Positions 11,065 through 22,666 of a DNA stretch of 64,000 nt are shown here, piece after piece. Positions within the stretch are counted from its first letter, which is position 1. Every line of letters begins with the position of its first letter. The notes beneath the pieces are model-generated. The model had not been told where the DNA came from, did not search any database, and saw nothing but the letters and a program-made list of their open reading frames with translations. This stretch comes from Henricia sp. BOLD:AAB3569 (lineage: Eukaryota > Echinodermata > Asteroidea > Spinulosida > Echinasteridae), in assembly GCA_037783545.1 (NCBI GenBank), contig JBBELK010000067.1:434001-498000 (forward strand), read 5' to 3'. Position numbers and translations under genes: made by a program.

Positions 11065-11390
11065 TTGCTTCTTTTCTGTAAATTTGGCAATTTTATTGAA
11101 AATTTATAAATTTATTTACAAAAGTGCATATGTGTTTCGATTTACTCCAACCTAATGAATCATGAAAATTCAAATGTAATGTTTGTTACCTGAAATAATA
11201 AACTGTACTACTTTAATATTGCACATTATCCTTTTTGTTTGAATTATTTTACCGTTATTTTCTTTTGTTGAGCAGCACAGTCTTTCTTTGTTGATTTTGT
11301 CGTTTTTAAATCCATGAACTTATCAACCGGCCCAAAAGGTTAATGTTTGAATACCATATTCATTTGGTGGACAATGTGATGGAGAGTAAA

Positions 11391-11690
11391 GGCGGATACA
11401 CACTTTCGCGGAAAAATCACACTTTCGCGCTGCGCTCACCGCATTGCATGAGCTCCCAATCGCCGATTATTCCAAAATAGAAAATTCCACTCTGGTAACT
11501 TAGGGCTTCTCTGATACCTCATTGGCTGCGCGTTGGAAAGGTCAGCGCACCGCGGTCAAAGTTCAACAAAATTGAACTTTGACCCAGCTCAAAATGTTTT
11601 GCGCGTCGCGATAGGCCACGCACAAGCGGCAAACCAGTTTGTGTACAAACCAATGGAACAGTGTGATTTTTCTGCGATAGTGTGAACTCC
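11391..11690. mobile_element. MITE with atcacactttcgc ends
   Basis: Left ggcggatacacactttcgcg...aaaaatcacac is mirrored by gtgtgatttttctgcg...tgtgaactcc at the right. About 300 bp with CAAT-like words inside; no ORF. Confidence 0.6.
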
Positions 11691-11822
11691 CCTTAACCCC
11701 TCCCCCACTCCTATGTAACATATTGTATAACATACAAAATTAATACAAATGTGGACAAATGCATGTCCATGTGTTTGGGAAATCTGGATACAGTGAAAAG
11801 CAACTTTGCTCCACCGAGAATA

Positions 11823-12064
11823 GTCCATACTATGGCACGCCAAAGCGAAAAGTTATTCAACACTGATAATTTAATGTTAACGCATATTTTCGCAAATGTT
11901 GCGCAAGAAAAAAAGTTGGCATGACTTTTAAATGTTGATAGACTGAAACCGGCATACCGTGCTTTTGTTGGCAAGTTTTTAAAAATGTTGAGACTTGTTT
12001 TTCAGGGTTGATGGCAAAATTATCAGTGTTGAAATATTTCCGCTTTGGTGTGCCATAGTATGGA
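11823..12064. mobile_element. Palindromic MITE, 240 bp
   Basis: gtccatactatggcac opens and its complement gtgccatagtatggac closes the element; inverted similarity continues through ttcaacactgataattt for about 50 bp on each side. Confidence 0.8.
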
Positions 12065-12750
12065 CACATTAATTGCAGATATGATAGTTGTTGACGTCAC
12101 GCCAAGCACGGTTTTTGTGCATGAATGAATGGCTAAAAAAAACTTGCCTACAGGCTATCTTTGAAGATTCAAAACATTGTCATTTATCTCATGAATGGGG
12201 GAAATTCAGACGAAATAATTTCACAGGATGATTACTACCATTACCATCTTGATAACAAGTAAGCTTAAAGATGATAATTCAGAATTGTTTTGGAGGGTAA
12301 TTACCAAACAAGTAAGACTACTTTTAATGGATTATTTTCTGGTAAAATTAAATCATCTCGGGCGGAAACGTCAGAGATGTAATTTGGGGCGAATTGAATT
12401 CTCATGAGACGAAAACTAATTGTTTTACTAATTTCTCAAAGACTATAGCACTTTAATTCAGACAAAACCTTTTCTACGGTCATCATGTTTATATTGTGTA
12501 AGTCTGTGAACATTTCTGATTTTCGAGATTACCAATGATGTATACTGCCTTTAAGCAAAATGTACAGCCCTTTTCCCTCCTATTTTGTGTCATAAATCTG
12601 TGTTTTTCTTTGTACTCGCGTCACGACTCAAAACTGTCCGCCATGTTTTAATACTCGCGGTTACTAGGTGACGTCATTACACCGAGCCTTACAACAGAGA
12701 CACTGTCGCTAGCTCGGGCAGTGGTGGCTGCCACCGGGGAAGACTCGTGT

Positions 12751-13053
12751 ATGCACGTGATGGTTAAAAGAACGCTCCAGTGTAAGTTGGTGTTACACGG
12801 TGTAAGCATCTCGAACGCCCGTATTGAGTATATACAGGACTTCACAAAGGAATACAGAGCAGGGAGCTACCATAGAATTGATTTAGATGATAAGGTGGAA
12901 AAAACTGGCATAGACGTGGGACTCTCACAAGTTTGTGGCAACGGAAAGGAACAAAGGAAATGGCACAGGGTTTTCACTAACCCAGTTGGCATAGAGGAAT
13001 GGGACACACAGGAGTCTTTCCACGGTAAAGGGGCATTTTGGCAACACAGCTAG
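12751..13053 (+). CDS. Unrecognised ORF, possible gene fragment
   Basis: An open frame of about 100 codons from the ATG at 12751 (open further back to 12721). The sequence looks protein-like, not low-complexity: LVLHGVSISNARIEYIQDF ... KWHRVFTNPVGIEEWDTQE. I do not recognise a family. Its last 12 codons lie in the terminal repeat of the MITE at 13018-13328, so the stop is transposon-derived and any real reading frame was probably cut or ends by splicing earlier. Upstream 12600-12720 has tgacgtca and a YY1-like gccatgtt. May equally be chance. Confidence 0.25.
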   Translation: MHVMVKRTLQCKLVLHGVSISNARIEYIQDFTKEYRAGSYHRIDLDDKVEKTGIDVGLSQVCGNGKEQRKWHRVFTNPVGIEEWDTQESFHGKGAFWQHS

Positions 13054-13328
13054 ACCATCTTTTCCAGAAAATACCTTTGAATTTCCAATATACGCTCGTA
13101 ACCGAGACGGCCTAAAAGGTAATAAGTGTCCATCCCGGTTATGAGCGTATATTGGAAATTTATACACCAAGTTTTTAGAAAGGCATGTTGTCACACTATT
13201 TGTAACCTATTTTGGGCCTAAGTTATCTCTTCAGAACAACTTAAACTTATTTTTTTTATTTTGAGACCAGACAAAGGTATTTCCTTGAAAATATGGTCTG
13301 TGTTGCCAAAATGCCCCCTTTACTGTGG
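13018..13328. mobile_element. MITE with two nested inverted repeats
   Basis: Outer pair: ctttccacggtaaagggg...ggcaacacag at the left and ctgtgttgcc...ccccctttactgtggaaag at the right. Inner pair: aatttccaatatacgctc (about 13080) and gagcgtatattggaaattt (about 13143). The inner pair folds as a separate hairpin. Confidence 0.8.
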
Positions 13329-14369
13329 AAAGACCCATGTTCCCTACCAACTGTGGACATTCCTTTTAAGAAAACTGTCACTTTTTTTTAAAATCAAAAC
13401 AGTTCTCTTCTAAACTGTTTATACCTAAACCCTCATCCTATTTTTCAAGCTTAGACAACCCGACTGTGGATGCGTTAGTCCACATAACGTCCATTTTTCC
13501 TGCCAAGTGTGGAAATCCTTTGTTCGCCAGTCCACAGGTGCGTTTATAATGACAAAGTCACCATTCATAAATATAAACTAATTACATGCAAAACAAATAA
13601 ACTTGACTTCAGTCATTCCTAATCAGTCAATGGCCTTTATATTTCATAGAAATTAAAGAAATAACATAAAAATTCATTAAATGCAATTTGGGATTAGACG
13701 AGTTGGTTTTCATTATAAATCATTACAACTATACATGTACTACATTTACTAATGGAATAAAATTGTTTTACCATGTACCGTAAGGAGAGGGCTATTATCA
13801 GCCTCCAGGTCCCCAGCCGGCTTTAAACATATGTTTAAGACTGGCAAAACACACTTTTATTCCCATTCATAAATACCTTTTTGTGTAAATCAGTAAAACT
13901 CCCAAAATACTTCGGCAATAAATGTCGCAGTTTGGCCATTTTGCAAAGTATTTTCCTACAAGCGTCGTGCACGTTGTTGCAAACGTCCGGGTAAATACAC
14001 TGCATCAAATTTCCTTGTATGCATGTGTGGTTTTTGTTTGCGCATGTTCCATACATGCTGAAACTGACTAGGGCGAGGCCGTGAGTCGGAGTAAAAAAGT
14101 TTAAGACTGCCCATGTGACATGCTCTCAGCCAATAGGGATGCATAAACTGTCGGGTATTTATGAATGTAATTTTACTTTGTACTTTCCAATATTCTATGC
14201 ATATTAAACACACCATGACATTTATTAATAAAGCTGTATGGGTACTATTACTAATACCCTAGTACAGCTCAAGCACCTGAAAGTATCTAACCCAAACTTA
14301 GCATTCTATACCAAGGATATTACATGTATATGCTGCACGATATGAAAGCGAGTGAACCCCCTACCGCCG
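13329..14369. other. Intergenic, AT-rich, with family A copy
   Basis: 13790-14170 is a reversed family A copy: tattatcagcctccaggt, then ttcataaatacc, ending agccaatagggatgcataa. The remainder shows nothing I can assign. Confidence 0.6.
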
Positions 14370-14655
14370 CGTGTGGTTGTGTGGGTATACAGCCGTGCTC
14401 GTGATCAAAGGGTTACGGGTTCAAGCCCCACTCCGTGGGCAAGACACTTAATCTCAATTGCCTCATCAACCCAAGCGATATATGGGGAGCTGTTAGGGGA
14501 AATGCCACAATCTAACTGCTGATAGGGTTGTGCGCCTTGGCCAGGTAGCCACCTAGTTGAAGCGAAATGGTTCTAGTGATTACCTGATGGCAGTGGTAAT
14601 AATGGCAACAGCGGCAGGAGCACCCCCGCAGTATCCACCATTATTATTAACACAC
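14370..14655 (+). repeat. tRNA-type SINE
   Basis: Box B-like gggttacgggttcaagcccc, body gggcaagacacttaatctc, then gccacctagttgaagcgaa and a trinucleotide tail ccattattatt. The 3' part recurs at 33455-33620. Confidence 0.65.
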
Positions 14656-15082
14656 CCTGAAACCTAGAAGGAAATTCCTTGGATGGTTTGACACACAATT
14701 AGGGAACAATGAAAGGGGGGAGTTCACTCGGCCTCATATCATGCACAATAGGAAGGATAATGTCCACTTCAGCTGGGGTTGAGTTATTTTTGCTTTTTAT
14801 CCACGCGCATGCCAAAAGCACAAGCATAGTAAACTACTCGCGGCTGCCAGGAAAATAGTACACTGCGCACACACTTTGTGAAGCATTCTTTCTCAGCAGC
14901 CCGGAAATAGTACACTACGCATGCGCTTTACGAAACAACCGGGCGTACGCGCTACAGCACCGCGCGGGTACAACACACGTGCATGCACATGAGCTGAATG
15001 AAAAGATGGATGCACAAGCAAAACTTTACTCCTGCGGTTAGTGATTTCAAACTGGGGAAGAATATGTATGAGGTATGGTAAT

Positions 15083-15389
15083 AAAGTCACAGCTTGTACG
15101 CCGAGGTATGAAGAATATACAAATATCACATGGTTCATTTTGGGTGGATATATTATACAAATATTGACTGCAATGAGGGGCATGGTTAAGATTATAGGCC
15201 CAAGTTGATCTCGAGGCCATGACTATGCCCCGAGGCGGAAGCCGAGGGGTATATTAATGGCTTCGAGATCACCGAGGGCCTATAATATTAACCATGCCCC
15301 GAATTGCAGTCAATATTTGTATACTATCTACCCTCAAACCATGTAATATTTGTATATTCTTCATACCTCGGCGTACAAGCCGTGACTTG
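15083..15389. repeat. 307-bp palindrome (hairpin MITE)
   Basis: Left arm aagtcacagcttgtacgccg through gaggggcatggttaa to gatctcgaggcc; right arm is its imperfect complement, ending cgtacaagccgtgactt. Only about 40 bp around 15220-15260 is unpaired. Arms of about 130 bp. Confidence 0.88.
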
Positions 15390-15833
15390 TATTTCAAAAA
15401 TTATGCTACTTGAGTTCATGCAGTTTTATAAATTACAAACTTTACTGAAAATACAACTCTGAAAATAGCTTTCTCCAAATTCATGAGACAGCTAACAACA
15501 ACAAATCCCAGGAGATTTTTAGATGTTTTTAGGACGTCAACTAATTTCCCGAGAGTGTTGTGCAAAATTGGAGAGAGATCTGCCATTGTTGCAATGGACA
15601 GACCTGCACTTACTATCCTGGGAGTTTACTGACAGTAGATTACTTTTCCAGGTAAATCAGCCCCTTGATGAGTACATGTATTTAAAGGAGCGTCTCCAGA
15701 TCACATTATTGAACCCATGGGTATTAAGATGTTGATGTTATATTTTTCTCATTACCTGTCTAAAATTTTGCGCTCTCAATCCGTTTTATTTGCAAGGATA
15801 TCATTTTGAAAACTCATTTATCCGGTTCTATAA

Positions 15834-17023
15834 GGGTCTGTTCACGAAAAGGGGTCACCAATGCAGTTGGCTAAAAAGTTAATCACTATTTCCTTAATCC
15901 TCCCTATTTAGTGGAACAATTTATATACACTCGACCAAAAAAGTTCTGTCGTAAGATATTTATTATTAAATTGGATTTAATGTAGGAAAATAATATATCA
16001 AATTTTAGCTTAACATATCCCTCAAAGGAATAGAGCTCAAGAGAGATCATGATGGCAAGCTTCACTGAACAGGAATGCAACAAAGGAGTGTGGGGTCAGA
16101 ATGAAAAAATGAAGAACAATGCAACTAGTGATTTAGGCAATTTGTGTGTAGACAATTAGGAAATGTTTAAGTGAGTTTGGATTTATCAATGTCTTGTCAA
16201 AAACATCCAAATCAAAATTGTCCAATCTGAATCGTGCCATTGCATTAGGTATAGTGGAAGCAAAATACTGAAATGTAACTCCCCTTGCTTGAGTGCAATA
16301 ATGTTGACATCGTTGTTCTTTTTCATTCTGACCCCACACTCCTTTGTTGCATTCCTGTTCAGTGAAGCTTGCCATCATGATCTCTCTTGAGCTCTATTCC
16401 TTTGAGGGATATGTTCAGCTAAAATTTGATATATTATGTTCCTACATTAAATCCAATTTAATAATAAATATATATAAATGTCTTACTGGTGACAGAACTT
16501 TTTTGGTCGAGTGTAGATAAGATCCCTATCCTAGAAGATATACTACAGACAAAATTGCGGGATTTCGATCGAAGGATTTTATTTTTAAAGACAAAACTCC
16601 AAGACCCCCAAATTTGTGACATGGCCCACCTCAAAAGTGTCTTCAAATAGATGTACAATAAATATAAGCATTATGCCAATTAAATAGTGTGTTGGAATGC
16701 CTGTATTCTGAAGGTAATCATCCGTTAGGCCGACATGAGGCCAAAACAGTGGTGGTGAATGTAATGTTACGTCTTTGCATGTTACGTTTAAAACCTCGTT
16801 TTCAGACTCTCTAATAAAGGAGTCAAATTTGTTTTGTATGACTTACCTCAAAGATTCACATTTTTCCATCATACAGAAAATCCACAAGTTATCTCCCAAA
16901 GTATTTTTTTGTAATCTTTAAAATCCATAGATTAATACTGGATGATTTATTTCAGTATGTGCTAAAACTTCAGAAATTGATCCCCATGTCGCAAATTGGT
17001 GACCCCTTTCCGTGAACAGACCC
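15834..17023. mobile_element. Middle element with gggtctgttcacg ends
   Basis: gggtctgttcacgaaaaggg at the left and cctttccgtgaacagaccc at the right form TIRs of about 28 bp. It interrupts family H at a point where the copy at 20446 is continuous. Confidence 0.82.
15926..16518. mobile_element. Inner foldback with about 190-bp arms
   Basis: Arm 1 (15926-16108) runs ctcgaccaaaaaagttctgt ... gagagatcatgatggcaagc ... ggggtcagaatgaaaaa; arm 2 (about 16316-16516) is its nearly exact complement, including cattctgaccccacactcc. About 207 bp of spacer lies between. Confidence 0.88.
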
Positions 17024-17247
17024 ATGCAGCAGTAATTACACCAACCTTTTTGCTTCCACATCCAAATTGGAGATTGCAAATTTCCCGAAACATATGAACA
17101 CGCTCCTTTAAAGTAATCGGGTTCTAAAACTGACACAGTATCTATCCGGGCATTACACTCCTTTAGCAGTGCTTTGCGCGCGCCACTTTAGTTTGCCCGC
17201 TCCAACCACTGCTAAACTTCGCCGCAAATCCTGCGAAGCGCGTGGGT

Positions 17248-17332
17248 GTGACGTCACCCAACACCGAGCCTGGATGACACTTGCCATGATTGGCTAGATT
17301 CTGTCACATGACCTGCATCTGACACAGTAAAG
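17248..17332 (+). promoter_or_regulatory. Promoter-like block inside the Mutator-like element
   Basis: gtgacgtcac (CRE palindrome) at 17248-17257, reverse CCAAT (gattggc) at 17288-17294, tcacatgac E-box-like at about 17303, and aagatggctgc over the ATG. CRE, CCAAT and YY1-like spacing is typical of TATA-less animal promoters, but function is inferred. Confidence 0.35.
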
Positions 17333-17434
17333 ATGGCTGCGCCCAGGTACGTCAACACTAACGTTGCTTTGCCCACTGTAGCGTCGACTTTTTTTGTCAT
17401 TATTTCGTCCTGGTTGTTAGTGTGGTTTTACACA
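17333..17434 (+). CDS. Candidate first coding exon with a membrane segment
   Basis: ATG in good context (aagATGgc) opens 34 codons, MAAPRYVNTN then VALPTVASTFFVIISSWLLV and WFYT, followed directly by a strong donor GTAAGTATT. Residues 11-33 are a plausible signal anchor or transmembrane helix. I do not recognise the protein and found no second exon. It lies wholly inside the Mutator-like element, so it could be a captured gene fragment or an internal gene start. An alternative donor GTACGT lies at 17347. Confidence 0.35.
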
Positions 17435-17586
17435 GTAAGTATTTGTTTCACGGACATCACTATAATCCTTCATCGTGATCATGTACATCCCTATAGAAAG
17501 GTGGGGAAATCACATTTTTCAAGCTCTTCTTTTACCGCGAAATCATGTGTGTATGATTATTAGGGTAGCGCTGGAGATGAATAATG

Positions 17587-17998
17587 GGTATTTTTTTCAT
17601 ATACATTGAACACGGATTTGGGTAAATTTATATGTTGGAATCGATAGCTTATTCAATTCTAAGATATACTTCCACTGACACTTCCGTCGCAAATGTTGCA
17701 TTTCTGAGATAAATAAATGTACTGCATAAAGTAATGCACAAAATGACGTGGCGAGCGGTCTGTGCGTAAGCGCGACAACAGAGGGCGCTGCGCGCGCGCG
17801 TGAATGGTTATCTTGTGCACTAACTGAAGGCAATTTGAGGAAGAAAACGTGATTTTTCTACAGAAAAGCAACATTTGCGACAAAAGTGCAAGTGGGAAGT
17901 AGGCCTTTATCTTAAAATTACATTATGTGTTGATTCCAGGAGGTAATTTCCTTAAAATCTTTGTTCAATGTATACGAAAAAAAATACCGAAGAATGCG
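17587..17998. mobile_element. Family F MITE, copy 1 (8-bp TSD)
   Basis: Ends ggtatttttttcatatacat and its complement. Flanked by gaataatg and gaagaatg, an 8-bp duplication with one change. Related copies at 41976-42379 and 47362-47741 have perfect 8-bp duplications. Confidence 0.85.
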
Positions 17999-19932
17999 GT
18001 GCAGTATGAAGCGCCCCCACAGAGATATATTGCGCCAAGCCAGCGAATAATTCCTCAACTTCAAGTCTGATCAGTCTTATAGTTCAACACGCTGTCTCGT
18101 TTTCTGCTAAACTATAAGCTTGGTCACAAAAGCCTAAATGCAGCAGGAGTACGTTGTCGTAGCACACGTGGGGGCACGCAACGTCGTTGTCAACGTAATA
18201 GCACACATTTACGCCTGGAATGAAAACTACGCACTCGAAGAAGCTCACGAAGAGGAACTGATAATCACTTTTGTGTGCTAAAACAAACAAAGGCATGTTT
18301 TTTACACTGAAATTGTGCACAAACACAGACAACAATCTCCCCAAACTGTCGCTGGTTTCACAAGTCTGTTTCGCAACACAAACTACCCTGTTTGGACCAG
18401 AAATCTCACCGTCAAACCAACATCTTGCTGTGTTCCAATTTAAATATTTAAAAAAAATTGTTTTAAAAATAAATATCGTCAGAGAGTATTCTTTTATTTT
18501 CAGTATCTATTCAAAAAGTTGGAATTGAACAATGCTGTTAAGGAGTTTAATTAATAATATTTTTTCATGATGTACTCTCTGCAACAGCAAAACTTTTTAA
18601 TTGATGTGACTATTTATTCAGCAGATGGTTTTGCATGTACAGTGTATTATGGGTTACATTTTTGGCAATATTTACGTTTTTGAAATCCACCATGTCATAT
18701 TTATCAGTTGTGTAGTGACTGTGTAAAGTTGTGTGACGGTGAATAAATAAAGAAAACCGTTAACAGTCTATCATTTTATGTCATGATGTGTTTCTGTGTC
18801 ACAAAAACAAGACCATAATATATATTTTTCCCAAAGTGAGTTGGGCTGTTTATTTACATTTATTTGGGCAGATGTAAACATAGAGCAAGGAAACAGAAGA
18901 TTGGGAAATAGAGTAGCTGACCTTTACTTAAATCTTGTGTACAACAAAGTAAAATCTTCAGACTTAAATTTGAACTTGCAAATCCTTGCTGAGTGATTTT
19001 AAGTAAAAACTTATCAAAACTTATGCACGCCTGGCTTATTGGCTATGCTTCGAGTTTTAATAGCTTATTGGTTTTTATTTAGTGGGGCTTAATATACTGT
19101 TCAAAGAAGAGAAATATAGATATTAAAAAAAATAAGGTATGTGTACTTGAATTCGGGGCGATTCAATAAAGCTCTTTGCGTACAACTTAACCAACGCAAA
19201 ATAGGTGGACCGTAAAGCAGTCTAATCTGGAACGAGCAATGACGTCATCGTTAGCCAATCAGACTACGGGAAACCAAACGGCGCCACGGCGGTAATTTTT
19301 GATTTCTGTTTTTTCGGAATGCCGTTAGATTTCGTTGGATCCCGACTGGACTAGACAAATGTACGTAGAATTTTCATTATTTATGGGTAGAATATTACAT
19401 ATTCTTTGTGTAGAAGGGAAACATGGACTGTTTTGAGTATTAGCAGTGGGAAATATTTGCCGATTTTTGGGGTGTGTTTCATCGTCTTTTTTTGCAAGCG
19501 TATATTTCACTTCTCGCGCTGCGGACCGGCTGTATATATGCATATGCATGAACGTTAGGAGGCGCGGCGCGATACCCGATTGTGATTGGCTATCGTGCAA
19601 CAATCCTAACGATTTTGTAAGCGGTGTGCTGATTGGCTTCGCAGGATATGCGGCGAAGTTTAGCAGTGGTTAGAGCGGGCAAACTAAAGTGGCGCGCGCA
19701 AAGCACTGCTAAAGGAGTGTATCCGGGCATAAGATTCAGTGCATATACAGAGCAATAAATGTAGTAAATATTACATATAGTACAAGTAAAAAGAAATAAT
19801 AAAATTCTGTATCTGTCCATTTATCTTTAGCATGCAGCATGTACTGTACAAAAAATCCCTTTGAGATACATTGTACATAGAGAATTGTTTACTGAGCTTG
19901 TGCAGAACTAGTCTTGACCCAAGACTACTCTA

Positions 19933-20387
19933 GTCGATATTGGTTTGTGTACGCATTGGCCATTCCCAGTAGTGCGCCCTCTTGCAGCACTAACTGGCCA
20001 GCCCTTTGCTCACTAGAGTAGTCTAAGGAATCTCTCCTAACCGTTTCATCGTTGCTAATATTTTCGGTGGCATAAGTTTCTTGGCAAATGTTTGCGAATA
20101 TATTTACAAACATGTTTGCAAAGGCGTATGACATCGCAAAATACACTTGTTTATGAAGATAATTGCGACATTGCAAATATTTGCAAAGATATCTGTGGTA
20201 TGCCATGTCCCTTGTGTGCCATCATAAAACCCTCTGCAGCTATTTACATAAAACGGTACCGCCCCCAATGCTGAACTTCCGGGAGAGATTCCCAAGACTA
20301 CTCTAGTGAGCAAAGTGCTGGTCAGTTAGTGCTGCAAGAGGGCGCACTACTGGGAATGGCCAACGCGTACACAAACAAATATCGACT
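19933..20387. repeat. TIR element with about 92-bp arms
   Basis: Left arm tcgatattggtttgtgtacg ... cttgcagcactaactggcc ... ctcactagagtagtct; right arm 20297-20387 is its complement. Centre contains repeated tttgcaaa/atttgcg words. Confidence 0.85.
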
Positions 20388-20445
20388 ATTGCAGAACAAG
20401 TGTCCAAAAAAACTACGGCATAAGAAAATCCATTTTACCTTTTAA

Positions 20446-20764
20446 AGGAGCGTGACCAGATCACATTTTTGCACCCCCCCAACCCCCTCCCCCATTATTT
20501 CAATGGGTGTTGAGATTTGTATACCACATGTGTCATAATTATTTTCTTATTACCATTCTGAAATCTTGCACCCTCGATCCATATATTTCCAGAGATACAT
20601 GTATCATCAAAAATCCACCGAACATTTTCGGTAATACATAAAGCAGTGCTGTGATGATTACACCTATTTTCTTCCCATGGATAGTATTTTTGGGGAGGTA
20701 TTTTATAAGATTGTTCGGGAAGAACATATAAATCCCTTTTTTTTTTATCTGGCCACGCTTCTTT
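20446..20764. mobile_element. Family H copy without the middle insertion
   Basis: TTAA at 20442-20445 then aggagcgtgaccagatcac. Collinear with 15686-15833 plus 17024-17107; right end is worn (ggccacgcttctttta). Confidence 0.65.
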
Positions 20765-20800
20765 TAGGTCCTGAAATGGAATTTTTCACTTTTAGTTTTT

Positions 20801-21800
20801 GGGTCTGTCCACACCAACAGTTACAACTCATAACTTTGGGGGTGAGATATGGCAGGTTGATTTCAAAACAGGTTTTTTGCAATTTATTATTTTCTAGGCA
20901 TTTCTGCATTATTCATGAGTGCACTGACAAATAAATAGGCCATGATCCACTGGATATGTAGGAAATTACTGGGTCATCTTTAACATAAAACGGATGATGT
21001 TAGGGAGGTTTCGGTCGCATACGGTTAGGCAAAACGACGACTATTAGTGAATTTTACGTCATCGATTTGTGCGTACTTGTGGCGTTTACACAAATATCCC
21101 AAGTGTAGTTTTGTTGTTTACACTGATAGCAACGCCTTTACACCTTAGTAAAAAACGGACAGCGAAGGTAACGATTTTGAGGTTTGGCTTGTCGTAATCA
21201 CTAACCGTGCACACCGAAACCTCACTAATGTTCATAACATAGGACAGACATTCTTGTATCATACTGGTATATTGTTCTGGACCTTGTTCCATTATATTAC
21301 TTGGTAAATATAGAATTGTTGTCACTCCAAACTAAAGCAATTTATTTATCATTTGTGAAATTAGGATGTCTTTTAAACAACGTTCATATCACTGACAGAC
21401 ATTTTGTGACAAATGTCTGTCCCCGTTATGAATGGAAGTCTTGAAGATGTACACCCTGTAGTTTAAAATATACCGAGAGGTTTAACCTAAGATAGGCCAG
21501 TGGTAGTCCCTCAGTGTACAGCTTTGCATTAGGAACACAATTTGGGATAATTTATGCATTTCATTTATACTACTACCCAACACTTTATGATGAAATGTCT
21601 GTCCATGTTATGAACGTTAAATCTTGCAGATGATCTTCTTGAATACCAAGAAATTTTTTCAACTTTGTGGTGGACAATGTTTTACCAAGGACATGGGATG
21701 TAGAGAAAAAGAAAACATGAGAAATTCTTCGATGCATCGACTCCTGTCCTTGATTCCTTAAAAATGTCACACTTTCGTAACCGTTAGTGTGGACAGACCC
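20801..21800. mobile_element. 1-kb TIR element with gggtctgtccacac ends
   Basis: gggtctgtccacaccaacag at the left; the complement of gggtctgtccacactaac at the right. Shares the first nine bases of its termini with the element at 15834-17023. No ORF above background. Confidence 0.75.
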
Positions 21801-22229
21801 TTTTATGCAAGTGGAAACTACTACAGTGGTTTGCTACCTAATGTTTTTCCTTTACTTTTCACTAGTAGGTTCCCAAAGTGGTATCATCACACAAAGGGTG
21901 CCCTCTCTTGGCAAAAAAGTTGAAAGGCATAAAAAACTCCTTCCATTTGATTTCTGTTAGTATAATAATCCACGTAGGGCAAGGAATGAGCCAAAATTAG
22001 CCTTTTGCGTGTTTCGCACGAAAGGCATCTAGTGCACTAACGTACTTCTTTTCACGTGCACATTTATATTGCTAAGTGGTGCACACGGCAGGTGTGAAGT
22101 ACAGAATCAATACCGTGTTTACCGTAGGAGAGAATGACAAAGCAACCAGACTATTAGTTGCTATGCAATGGCCTGCACCACGTAGCAACAACAGCACAGT
22201 ATGTGACTTTCTAAACTAAATTTGAAAGT
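21801..22229. other. Downstream flank of NDE1, nothing assigned
   Basis: AT-rich, without recognisable repeat ends or ORFs. Confidence 0.5.
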
Positions 22230-22447
22230 GAAGATTTCAAAGATATTCGCAGTGGTTTTATTTACGCGCATTTCGCGTACCAGACAGAGCCCGCGAAAAT
22301 AACAACCCCCGGAAATATTGTTTGCAACAATTGTGGCGATCCCTGAAACAAAACATAATTTCCATCCGCAAAAATAACAACTCGCGAAAATGTCAGTGAT
22401 GTTGATGGCGAAAATATCTGTACGCGAAAATATTGGCTTTTACAGTA
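22230..22447. mobile_element. MITE with tactgtaaaagc ends, copy 2 (inverse)
   Basis: Right end tattggcttttacagta is intact; left end (aagatttcaaagatattcgc) is worn. Interior caacaattgtggcgatccctg matches the other copies. Lies about 150 bp beyond the NDE1 stop, so it may fall in its 3' UTR. Confidence 0.75.
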
Positions 22448-22593
22448 TGCAAATGTTACACACAAAAGGCTAATTAACAGACCATTTTAGGGCCCTTTAA
22501 GAGCAAGTGTCCCCAACTATGCAATGATTCTATTTACATATTGACTTCCATCCAAGTTACCATGCATGTGCATGTATGTACACATTGAGATGA

Positions 22594-22666
22594 TCATACA
22601 GTAATCTTGACCATTCCTTGCACAGTGCTTGATGACGTCCCAGTTCGGTTGATTCTTTTTGCAGCC
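22594..22666 (-). CDS. NDE1: NDE1 terminal exon (probable)
   Basis: Acceptor tatttgtgtattag before 22666 in the needed phase; completes Arg and codes [20 protein letters not shown] then ITV and TGA. Chosen because phase, a pyrimidine-rich acceptor, length and the SSxxxGMxxxxV ending match the vertebrate C-terminus. Less certain than the other exons since the region is weakly conserved and more than 2 kb from exon 8. Confidence 0.7.

Larger units (their letters stand above)
15686..17107. mobile_element. Family H TIR element, outer shell of a triple nest
   Basis: TTAA at 15682-15685 and at 17108-17111 flank aggagcgt...acgctcct termini. The shell's interior matches a second family H copy starting at 20446 up to 15833 and again from 17024, so 15834-17023 is a later insertion. 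Confidence 0.85.
17154..19721. mobile_element. Mutator-like element, 2568 bp, 9-bp target duplication
   Basis: Terminal inverted repeats of about 86 bp (tacactcctttagcagtgct ... ccgca), over 90% matched, flanked by the direct repeat tccgggcat at 17145-17153 and 19722-19730. Long TIRs with a 9-bp duplication are the pattern of MuDR/MULE transposons. No transposase ORF is visible. The interior holds promoter-like DNA and a candidate first exon (17333-17434), a nested 8-bp-TSD element (17587-17998), and AT-rich sequence. Similar tgacgtca plus ccaat words lie at 19240-19259. Confidence 0.85.
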
